Shown here: one piece after another, positions 1-5,238 of the stretch
Layout: every line of letters begins with the position of its first letter
How positions within the stretch are numbered: the stretch's first letter is position 1
Assembly (NCBI GenBank): GCA_050942615.1
Contig: JBMNNQ010000084.1
Coordinates: 1-5,238, forward strand
DNA from: JAAZMI01 sp050942615
Lineage (GTDB): Bacteria > Bacillota > Dethiobacteria > DTU022 > UBA8154
Direction of reading: 5' to 3'
Length of the DNA stretch: 5,238 nt
The notes under the pieces: generated by a model
What the model was told of the DNA's origin: nothing
The model's database searches: none
Seen by the model: the letters and a program-made list of their open reading frames with translations, nothing else
Program-made: the position numbers and the translations under genes

Positions 1-1606
1 CGGCCCGCGACAGTGCAATCATGATGCGTGGATTTTCAGCGCTCTCTGTTTTCTTAACAAAAAGTGCCTGGATGACCGCCTGGACACGACTGCGCAGGGG
101 GGCGAACTTTTGGTTTTTATAGAGGGGTGAATTCAGATTAATGGTATTGTCCGCACGTATCAGAAACTCATACTTTTCTTTGGCCCGGCCAAATTCGGAG
201 ACATCGTTAAGCGCCTGCCGGTAGAGCCCATCTCCCCATTCAAGGTAAAGTTCGGCCAGGCGCAGCCAGAGGTTAACAGTTTCCACTGTTTGGTTCAGGT
301 ACTTGTAATCAAGGGTGCTTAAATATTCGGCTTCAGCTTCTTCATAAGAACCAAGCGCGGCGTAACAGTCGCCTACGGCCATGGGGATCACCCAGTGGAA
401 AACATGGGGCAGGTAGGCTACCGTAACCGTATAGCTGCCTAAATAGTTCATCAGCAGGTCAAGCTCTGCGGTTGTCTGCAGCTTTTCATAAAAGGCAGTC
501 ATATTCTGTGTTGCATTGTTGTCCAGCACAATGCACTCAAACTTATTCCGACCGGCTTGTATAGTCAGCTGCTTTTGGGTTTTACGGGTGATAAAGGCGT
601 GCGCAGAAATTAATTGTACAGGCTGATCCCTAAAATCTTCCCATGTTTGGGGGGCGGTTGTGGTCGGGGAGGGCTCCAGTTTAACAGGTAAGTTTGTGCC
701 TAATTTCCCAATATTCAGGATCTTGCTGGGCGGGGCCTTGGTTTCAGCTTCCTCCCCCGGCTGGTAATTGCGTACAGCCCGGCTATCTTTCAATAATTCC
801 CCGCTGCCCAGGGGGATCAAATTATGTTTTTTTTGCAGCTCTTCAGCTTGTTTAAGCGTAGCCTGCGCTGCATCGGGGGTGCCTTCCCGGGCCTGCATAC
901 CGGCCAGAGTTGAAAGTACGGTAACCTGGGAATCAAAATCTTTTGCTTGTTCATACATAGCGGCACTGCACTTTAATGTAGCCAGCGCTTGGTTGCGGTT
1001 GCCAGCACGTTCCTGCATGACGGCCAGATCGTGCAGGAGTGCGGCTTGCAGTGTACCACGGGGAGTCTCCTGCAAAGCTGTTTGCAATGTATTTGCTGCT
1101 TTGGCAAATTCTTTATTTTCAATGTGAACAGCTACTTCATCCAACAGTGCGCCGACGCGTACCTCGCGGTCCTTGAGCCCGATTTCCCCGAAAAGATTAA
1201 ATTGACTAACCACATTGCCCGGTAGTTTAATGTCACCGGTTCTCAGTTTTTCAGGGATTACATTGATCGGCACAGGGGTATTTTTAAGCATTTCCCCTGC
1301 TCTTGCGAGCAGTGTATCAACTAATCCGCTTAGGTCCAGTTTAGGCCAATCAATGAAGGAGCCACTGGCAACAGAAATTTGGGGGTCAAGGATATTGGCA
1401 ATAACGCCGCGCAAATATAAATACTTTTCCAGGGCGGCGCTATACTTGCCCTCCATCAGAAGTCGGTTGGCCACGGCCAATTGGCTCTGGATATCACGTT
1501 CAAATGCTGTTTCCGGTGTATCCGCCTCATAGTGGAGATTATAAGCTTTTGGCAGGGCATCAACTACAAAAGAATAGCGGTTTTCCAGGAAATACTGTGG
1601 CTGCAT
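1..1606 (-). CDS. TPR-repeat protein of unknown function, N-terminal 535 residues (3' end beyond window)
   Basis: Reading leftward from ATG at 1606-1604, the frame stays open for 535 codons to the window edge. The start has a strong ribosome binding site (GGGAGGT, about 6 bases upstream). The protein begins MQPQYFLENRYSF and shows no signal peptide or membrane segment, so it is probably cytoplasmic. TPR-like helical pairs are visible at about residues 40-75 (ANRLLMEGKYSAALEKYLYL), three tandem units of about 35-39 residues at 150-262 (e.g. AGNRNQALATLK, EGTPDAAQATLKQAEEL), and again at about 402-438 (VGDCYAALGSYEEAEAEY) and 444-483. A Pro/Thr-rich linker at about 283-325 separates the two halves, followed by a non-TPR stretch at about 330-395. 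TPRs usually mediate protein-protein contacts; no catalytic motif is seen in the visible part. It is divergent from the flavoenzyme gene. The TPR assignment is fairly secure; the biological role is unknown and the missing C-terminus may carry the defining domain. Confidence 0.85.
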   Translation of the reverse strand, partial: MQPQYFLENRYSFVVDALPKAYNLHYEADTPETAFERDIQSQLAVANRLLMEGKYSAALEKYLYLRGVIANILDPQISVASGSFIDWPKLDLSGLVDTLLARAGEMLKNTPVPINVIPEKLRTGDIKLPGNVVSQFNLFGEIGLKDREVRVGALLDEVAVHIENKEFAKAANTLQTALQETPRGTLQAALLHDLAVMQERAGNRNQALATLKCSAAMYEQAKDFDSQVTVLSTLAGMQAREGTPDAAQATLKQAEELQKKHNLIPLGSGELLKDSRAVRNYQPGEEAETKAPPSKILNIGKLGTNLPVKLEPSPTTTAPQTWEDFRDQPVQLISAHAFITRKTQKQLTIQAGRNKFECIVLDNNATQNMTAFYEKLQTTAELDLLMNYLGSYTVTVAYLPHVFHWVIPMAVGDCYAALGSYEEAEAEYLSTLDYKYLNQTVETVNLWLRLAELYLEWGDGLYRQALNDVSEFGRAKEKYEFLIRADNTINLNSPLYKNQKFAPLRSRVQAVIQALFVKKTESAENPRIMIALSRA

Positions 1607-1612
1607 TTCTTT

Positions 1613-1620
1613 ACCTCCCG
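1613..1620 (-). promoter_or_regulatory. Ribosome binding site of the TPR-protein gene
   Basis: On the minus strand this reads CGGGAGGT, followed by AAAGAA and the ATG at 1606. It is a near-consensus Shine-Dalgarno with ideal spacing, and it decides the start of the TPR gene. The same octamer occurs again further up the leader at 1726-1719, next to a complementary CTCCCG. Confidence 0.8.
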
Positions 1621-1718
1621 TTTAATAATAAGATTTGGTTCTTTCCTCAGCTGCCTGGTTGGCAGGCTAAACAAAACATGGGCCCTGCGCACAGCTTTTT
1701 TTATTTTGTTTACAACCC

Positions 1719-1733
1719 ACCTCCCGCCGGGAG
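1719..1733 (-). promoter_or_regulatory. Leader hairpin with a duplicate Shine-Dalgarno octamer upstream of the TPR gene
   Basis: On the minus strand, CTCCC (1733-1729) pairs with GGGAG (1725-1721) around a GGC loop. The right arm lies inside CGGGAGGT (1726-1719), an exact copy of the octamer used as the ribosome binding site at 1620-1613. The left arm CTCCCG (1733-1728) could therefore pair locally or with the true ribosome binding site about 110 bases downstream. A second small stem (GGCAG/CTGCC at 1665-1661 and 1655-1651 on the plus strand) lies between them. The bases are seen directly; a regulatory role is only inferred, and chance is possible in such short GC-rich words. Confidence 0.3.
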
Positions 1734-1741
1734 AATCTGAT

Positions 1742-1770
1742 TTCACAATTTTATAAGCCATATTTACCAT
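1742..1770 (+). promoter_or_regulatory. Candidate sigma-70/SigA-type promoter for the flavoenzyme gene
   Basis: TTCACA (1742-1747, five of six to consensus) and TACCAT (1765-1770, four of six) are separated by 17 bases. Transcription would begin near 1777 and leave a leader of about 130 bases before the GTG start at 1905. It is assigned by motif matching by eye; AT-rich DNA closer to the gene (1830-1890) could hold another promoter that I could not define. Confidence 0.3.
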
Positions 1771-1790
1771 ATAGAGGCTAATATTGTCAA
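1761..1790 (-). promoter_or_regulatory. Candidate sigma-70/SigA-type promoter for the TPR gene
   Basis: The minus strand has a perfect TTGACA at 1790-1785, an 18-base spacer, and TAAATA at 1766-1761 preceded by TGG (an extended -10-like TGn). Transcription would start near 1754, giving a leader of about 150 bases before the ATG at 1606. The -35 box is consensus but the -10 box is weak (three of six), so this is a candidate only. It occupies the same DNA as the plus-strand candidate promoter at 1742-1770. Confidence 0.35.
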
Positions 1791-1890
1791 TGTCTTTCGG
1801 CCCAGGCAGCGGGTTGGTGAAGGGAAAAGAGTAAAAAATGTGTTTCATGGAAAAAATAATCCTGAAAATAATTGTTAATATCAAAATAAA

Positions 1891-1907
1891 AGGACGGTGG
1901 CGATGTG
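1891..1907 (+). promoter_or_regulatory. Ribosome binding site and GTG start of the flavoenzyme gene, with an overlapping out-of-frame ATG
   Basis: AGGA at 1891-1894 lies 10 bases before GTG at 1905-1907. An ATG at 1903-1905 shares its last base with the GTG but is in another frame, and that frame stops after 12 codons (TAG ends at 1941). In the GTG frame the nearest upstream stop is TAA at 1887-1889 and no other start intervenes. The product beginning SFPALFSPLKVG matches the family's usual N-terminus, so GTG is the start. Confidence 0.7.
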
Positions 1908-3836
1908 TCTTTTCCCGCACTTTTTTCCCCGCTTAAAGTAGGTACGCTGGAGCTGCAAAACCGTTTTGTGATACCCCCCATGGGTACAAACCATGCCAAC
2001 AGCGACGGCACGGTCAGCGATAGAAATATTGCTTATTGGCAGGCCCGGGCCCGGGGGGGCTGGGGGCTGATTATTGTAGAGGTTACGGCCATCGATCCCT
2101 TGGGCAAGGCCATTCCCTGCCAATTGGGGATCTGGGATGACAAATATATTGACGGCCTGCGCCGGGCCACAGCGGCTGTGCATCAATACGGGGTCAAGAT
2201 TGCCGTGCAGCTGCATCATGCCGGGCGCCAGACCTACCGCTCCGTGATCGGCGAACAACCGGTGGCACCTTCTCCGGTAAGCTGCCCGGTATGCCGGGAA
2301 ATCCCCCGGGAGCTGACTGTGAAAGAGGTTTACGCGCTGATTGAAAAATTTGGTGATGCCGCCCGGCGGGCGCGTGAGGCCGGCTTTGACATGGTGGAGA
2401 TCCACGGGGCACACGGCTACCTTATTGCCCAGTTTATGTCTCCCCACGCCAACAAACGTGTTGACGAATTTGGCGGTCCCTTTGCAAACCGCATGCAATT
2501 TCCTTTGGAGATCATTCGCAATGTGCGCCGCAAGGTAGGCCGGGGCTTTCCTTTGAGCTTTCGTTTCAGTGCGGAGGAAAGGGTGCCCGGAGGCATGGAC
2601 CGGGAGGAATCTTTGGCCGCTGCACGGCTGGTGGAGGCTGCGGGGATAGATGTCTTGGATGTATCCGTGGGCGTTTATGGTTCTATGGAATACATCTTTG
2701 CCACCCCGGCGCTGCCCCCCGGCCACAGCTTGCCTTTGGCCGCTGCAGTAAAAAAAGCTGTGAAAATTCCGGTGATCGGTGTGGGCAGGTTCAATGAACC
2801 GCACTTGGCTGAAAATGCTGTGCAGACAGGAAAGGCCGATTTGATTGCCTGGGGGCGGCAGTCCCTGGCCGATCCGGAGCTGCCCAACAAGGTGGCAGCA
2901 GGACAGGTGGATGAAATTGCGCCCTGCATCGCCTGCAACCAGGGCTGTGTCGGTTACCTGTTTGATCCTGATAAACTGCTGGTTTCCTGCCTGGTCAACC
3001 CCTTCTGCGGCAGGGAGGTGGCCATGGAAATAAAGCAGGCAGAAAAAAGGAAAAAGGTTGTAGTGGTCGGCGCTGGCCCTGGTGGCCTGGAATGTGCCTG
3101 GGTGGCGGCCGCCTGCGGCCACGATGTCGTACTCTTTGAAAAAGAGGCGGTGGCCGGGGGGCAGTGGCGGGTGGGGGCTATCCCGCCTGCCAAACAGCCC
3201 ATTGCTGCAGCCATAGCGTATTACCTGCGTATGTGCAATAAATATGGCGTTAATTCAAAGATGGGTACAGAGGCTACAGCAGAGCTAATTTTGGCGGAAA
3301 ACCCCGAGGCCGTTGTCCTGGCCACCGGGGGGGAAACTGACTTCCCCCCGCTGCAGGGCATCGATAACCCCCGGGTGGTAACCGCCAGTGAAGTGTTAGA
3401 GGGCAAAGTTGATACGGGCCCTGCAGTGTTGATTATCGGCGGCGGGTTGGTCGGCAGCGAAACGGCCGATTTTTTAGCTGAACAGGGGCAGGCGGTCACT
3501 ATCCTGGAGATGCTGCCGGAGATTGCCACGGATATGCAGGATATAGTCCGGCAATTTTTGCTGGATAGACTCTACCATTTTGGGGTGGATATTGAAACAG
3601 AAACCACCGTCCGGGAAATTACTGCAGATGGTGTAAAAGCTATCCAGGATGGTCGGGAACTACACCTGGAGGGCTATGACAATATTGTGATCGCCACCGG
3701 GATGCAGTCTGTACGCGGGCTGGAAGAACAGCTGAAGGATAAGGTCCCGGCACTGCACGTTATCGGCGATGCCGCCGAACCGCGCAAAGCTATCGAGGCT
3801 ATCGAAGAAGGTGCTGCTTTGGCCGTCAAGCTGTAA
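1905..3836 (+). CDS. Old Yellow Enzyme / 2,4-dienoyl-CoA reductase-family Fe-S flavoprotein (enoate-reductase-like)
   Basis: This complete 643-residue protein has the family's usual length and order of domains. Residues 1-335 form an FMN-binding TIM barrel (LFSPLKVG, NRFVIPPMGTNH, QLHHAGRQ 102-109, HGAHGYLIAQF from 167). Tyr172 is in the position of the usual catalytic proton donor. Cys341-x2-Cys344-x3-Cys348-x13-Cys362 should bind a 4Fe-4S cluster. Residues 385-413 (GAGPGG, ending in Glu412) start the FAD domain. IIGGGLVGSE at about 510-519, with acidic Glu535 closing the second strand, starts the pyridine-nucleotide domain and favours NADH over NADPH. VIGDAAEPRKAIEAI near the C-terminus is the FAD-contacting GD motif. 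Such enzymes pass electrons from NAD(P)H through FAD and Fe-S to FMN, and reduce an activated C=C bond in the cytoplasm. Relatives include enoate reductase, FadH, BaiCD/BaiH and trimethylamine dehydrogenase. The substrate cannot be told from sequence, and no neighbour identifies a pathway. The position of the FadH active-site His appears to be Tyr258. The gene stands alone, ending at a terminator. Confidence 0.93.
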   Translation: MSFPALFSPLKVGTLELQNRFVIPPMGTNHANSDGTVSDRNIAYWQARARGGWGLIIVEVTAIDPLGKAIPCQLGIWDDKYIDGLRRATAAVHQYGVKIAVQLHHAGRQTYRSVIGEQPVAPSPVSCPVCREIPRELTVKEVYALIEKFGDAARRAREAGFDMVEIHGAHGYLIAQFMSPHANKRVDEFGGPFANRMQFPLEIIRNVRRKVGRGFPLSFRFSAEERVPGGMDREESLAAARLVEAAGIDVLDVSVGVYGSMEYIFATPALPPGHSLPLAAAVKKAVKIPVIGVGRFNEPHLAENAVQTGKADLIAWGRQSLADPELPNKVAAGQVDEIAPCIACNQGCVGYLFDPDKLLVSCLVNPFCGREVAMEIKQAEKRKKVVVVGAGPGGLECAWVAAACGHDVVLFEKEAVAGGQWRVGAIPPAKQPIAAAIAYYLRMCNKYGVNSKMGTEATAELILAENPEAVVLATGGETDFPPLQGIDNPRVVTASEVLEGKVDTGPAVLIIGGGLVGSETADFLAEQGQAVTILEMLPEIATDMQDIVRQFLLDRLYHFGVDIETETTVREITADGVKAIQDGRELHLEGYDNIVIATGMQSVRGLEEQLKDKVPALHVIGDAAEPRKAIEAIEEGAALAVKL

Positions 3837-3860
3837 ACACACCCGAACAACTTAAAACAT

Positions 3861-3895
3861 CAAAACCCCCTGGGAAATCTGTTCAGGGGGTTTTG
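3861..3895 (+). terminator. Intrinsic terminator, probably bidirectional, after the flavoenzyme gene
   Basis: CAAAACCCCCTG (3861-3872) and CAGGGGGTTTTG (3884-3895) form a perfect 12-bp inverted repeat around an 11-base loop, 24 bases after the TAA. The core is GC-rich and the arms end in A4/T4, so a short U-tract is present in either direction of transcription. It clearly suits the plus-strand flavoenzyme gene. It could also stop leftward transcription from tex, which shows no convincing terminator closer to its own stop codon. Confidence 0.85.
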
Positions 3896-4293
3896 AAACA
3901 TACGGCTGTGGGATGCTGGGGGTGTATCTTGTTGCTGGTTTTTTATTGTGCCCGCTGGAATATAACAATTACAATTTTCCTGTATAAAGGAATTAAAAGT
4001 TGAATTTTTTTATTATAAAATTGTGGAACAGCTAAACGGTAATTAGACGCTATTCTTTTTTTTGTCATAACAACTGCGCCTTCAAGGTTTTGTATGTTTT
4101 GCAATTCTTTAAATTTCCTCTATTTTCTTTAACTAGTCAAAGCATAAAGGTTTTGTCAATATGGTGCTAAAAGAAGAATTGTTATAAACGCACAGGATTG
4201 CAATAAAGGCTTTTTAGTTCAATTCTGCTTGAACGTCCAAAGGTTTATGGAATAGGGATTTTCTGCTTATAAACCAGCTTTAATCTGCTTCCA
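3896..4293. other. AT-rich intergenic region between convergent genes, no gene recognised
   Basis: About 400 bases lie between the terminator and the tex stop codon, and most of it is visibly richer in A and T than the flanking genes. Only tiny open frames occur on the plus strand: MFCNSLNFLYFL from ATG 4094, and MVLKEELL from ATG 4161. Both sit downstream of copies of AAGGTTTTGT (4084-4093 and 4147-4156). An inverted repeat GTTCAA/TTGAAC lies at 4217-4234. No tRNA cloverleaf, CRISPR repeat or transposase fragment was seen. It could hold a small RNA or simply be degenerate spacer. Confidence 0.6.
4217..4234. repeat. Short inverted repeat downstream of tex
   Basis: GTTCAA (4217-4222) and TTGAAC (4229-4234) are perfect 6-base arms around a 6-base loop, about 60 bases past the tex stop. 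On the minus strand the hairpin is followed by TAAAAAG rather than a T-run, so it is not a standard intrinsic terminator for tex. It may be an operator-like dyad, an RNA processing stem or chance. Confidence 0.3.
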
Positions 4294-5238
4294 TTATGGC
4301 TGCCCACCGGCTTTTTTGAGTGACAGGGAAATGCGCTTTTTTTGCAGATCCACGGCAATGACTCTCACCTTGACAACGTCGCCCACCTTTACGACATCCA
4401 AAGGGTGCCGGACATAGGCAGGGGAAAGTTCAGAAATATGGACCAGCCCGTCTTCATGCACGCCAATATCTACAAAGGCACCGAAATCCACCACGTTGCG
4501 GATTACACCCTGGAGCTCCATGCCTTCTGCCAAATCTTCAAGCTGCAGGATGCCTTTTTTAAAAACCGGTGGGGGCAGATCGTCCCGGGGGTCCCGCCCG
4601 GGTTTAATAAATTCGTCCAAAATATCTCGCAGGGTGGGTTCACCGACCTGCAGTTCGGCGGCCAGTTCTTTGATCCGGGGAGGTGGTACGCGCAGCTCTT
4701 TTTTTCCTAAGTCAGTTGGTTCGATGCCGGTAAGGGCCATGAGCTTTTTGGCGGTAGCATACGATTCCGGGTGGACGGCGCTGCGATCAAGGTAGTTTGC
4801 AGCATCGGGGAGCCGCAAAAAACCGGCACATTGCAGAAAGGTGGCCGGGCCCAGCCGGGGCACTTTTTTGAGTGCGGCACGGCTTTGGAAAGGGCCTTCT
4901 TTTTCACGAAAGGCGACAATGTTGGCTGCCACAGTTTTGTTGATCCCCGCCACATAGGACAGCAGGGCCGGCGAGGCTGTGTTTAGATCCACCCCGACCC
5001 GGTTTACGCAGGATTCCACAACGCCGTCGAGGGTGGCTGCCAATTCCTTCTGGTTGACATCGTGCTGATACTGGCCGATGCCGATGGAACGGGGATCTAT
5101 TTTGACCAGTTCGGCTAAGGAATCCTGCAGCCGGCGGGCGAGAGAAACGGCGCTTCTTTCTGCCACATCCAGCGCCGGGAATTCAGCCTGCCCCAATGCG
5201 GAGGCGGAATAGACACTGGCACCGGCTTCATTGACCAC
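4294..5238 (-). CDS. tex: Transcription accessory protein Tex, C-terminal part (5' end beyond window)
   Basis: The frame enters from the right edge and ends at TAA (4296-4294); about 314 residues are visible. Its first codon here is an internal Val, not a start, because the stretch NEAGASVYSAS is an internal Tex signature; family members are usually over 700 residues, so more than half is missing. Residues 1-80 of the fragment continue the YqgF/RuvC-like region and following segment (LAELVKIDPRSIGIGQYQHD). Residues about 84-143 are a tandem helix-hairpin-helix region (NTASPALLSYVAGINKTVAANIV, then VPRLGPATFLQCAGFLRL). A helical part follows (GRDPRDDLP at 214-222). Residues 239-308 form a full S1 RNA-binding domain with DFGAFVDIGVHEDGLVHISEL. 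Tex is a conserved cytoplasmic nucleic-acid-binding protein linked to transcription and RNA metabolism in several bacteria. It is convergent with the flavoenzyme gene. Nothing looks broken in the visible part. Confidence 0.95.
   Translation of the reverse strand: MVNEAGASVYSASALGQAEFPALDVAERSAVSLARRLQDSLAELVKIDPRSIGIGQYQHDVNQKELAATLDGVVESCVNRVGVDLNTASPALLSYVAGINKTVAANIVAFREKEGPFQSRAALKKVPRLGPATFLQCAGFLRLPDAANYLDRSAVHPESYATAKKLMALTGIEPTDLGKKELRVPPPRIKELAAELQVGEPTLRDILDEFIKPGRDPRDDLPPPVFKKGILQLEDLAEGMELQGVIRNVVDFGAFVDIGVHEDGLVHISELSPAYVRHPLDVVKVGDVVKVRVIAVDLQKKRISLSLKKAGGQP

Noticed and set aside
768..1532. Plus-strand open frames of 78-119 codons within 768-1532
   Set aside because: They lie opposite the continuous TPR-protein frame; their translations are Ser/Ala/Cys-rich and lack motifs.
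1874..1891. Possible Rex-type redox operator (TTGTTAA half-site) just before the flavoenzyme ribosome binding site
   Set aside because: Only the left half resembles the motif; the right half matches too poorly for a dyad in such AT-rich DNA.
1564..1920. 118-codon minus-strand frame crossing the divergent intergenic region
   Set aside because: It begins with GTG inside the flavoenzyme gene, runs through the candidate promoters and the TPR ribosome binding site, and ends inside the TPR gene in another frame. No family resemblance was seen.
1881..3122. 413-codon open frame on the minus strand opposite the flavoenzyme gene
   Set aside because: The plus strand here encodes an unmistakable flavoprotein. 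The antisense translation is low-complexity in His/Pro/Arg with no domain, and it is a by-product of codon bias in the real gene.
4094..4132. Small peptide gene MFCNSLNFLYFL
   Set aside because: Twelve codons, weak ribosome binding site, no coding signal; expected by chance in AT-rich spacer.
4342..4986. Plus-strand open frames opposite tex
   Set aside because: The minus strand here encodes conserved HhH and S1 domains of Tex; the opposite frames are shadows.

Overview
The window holds three protein genes and two intergenic regions. It looks like chromosomal DNA from an anaerobic, moderately GC-balanced member of the Bacillota (Clostridia or Negativicutes type). That placement is an inference from strong GGAGG-type ribosome binding sites, a clostridial-style Fe-S flavin enoate-reductase-like enzyme, and the general look of the Tex protein. 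The sequence alone does not fix a genus.

Layout. Positions 1-1606 (minus strand) carry the first 535 codons of a tetratricopeptide-repeat (TPR) protein whose C-terminus lies beyond the left edge. This frame is open to the edge with no stop, and it starts behind a good ribosome binding site. Positions 1607-1904 form a divergent intergenic region with two candidate promoters that occupy the same DNA in opposite orientations, and a structured leader for the TPR gene. Positions 1905-3836 (plus strand) encode a complete 643-residue Old Yellow Enzyme / 2,4-dienoyl-CoA reductase-type flavoprotein that starts at GTG. It has an FMN barrel, a 4Fe-4S motif and FAD/NAD(H) domains. A 12-bp GC-centred hairpin terminator follows at 3861-3895. 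Positions 3896-4293 are AT-rich with no convincing gene. Positions 4294-5238 (minus strand) are the C-terminal 314 or so residues of the transcription accessory protein Tex, with helix-hairpin-helix and S1 RNA-binding domains; its N-terminus is beyond the right edge.

How the genes relate. The TPR gene and the flavoenzyme gene are divergent, and the flavoenzyme and tex are convergent, so no two genes in view share an operon. The flavoenzyme is an electron-transfer C=C reductase of unknown substrate. Tex is a housekeeping nucleic-acid-binding protein. The TPR protein is the least understood item: it has TPR-like repeats on both sides of a Pro/Thr-rich linker, and no catalytic domain is visible in the part present. 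No mobile element, CRISPR array, tRNA or rRNA was recognised.
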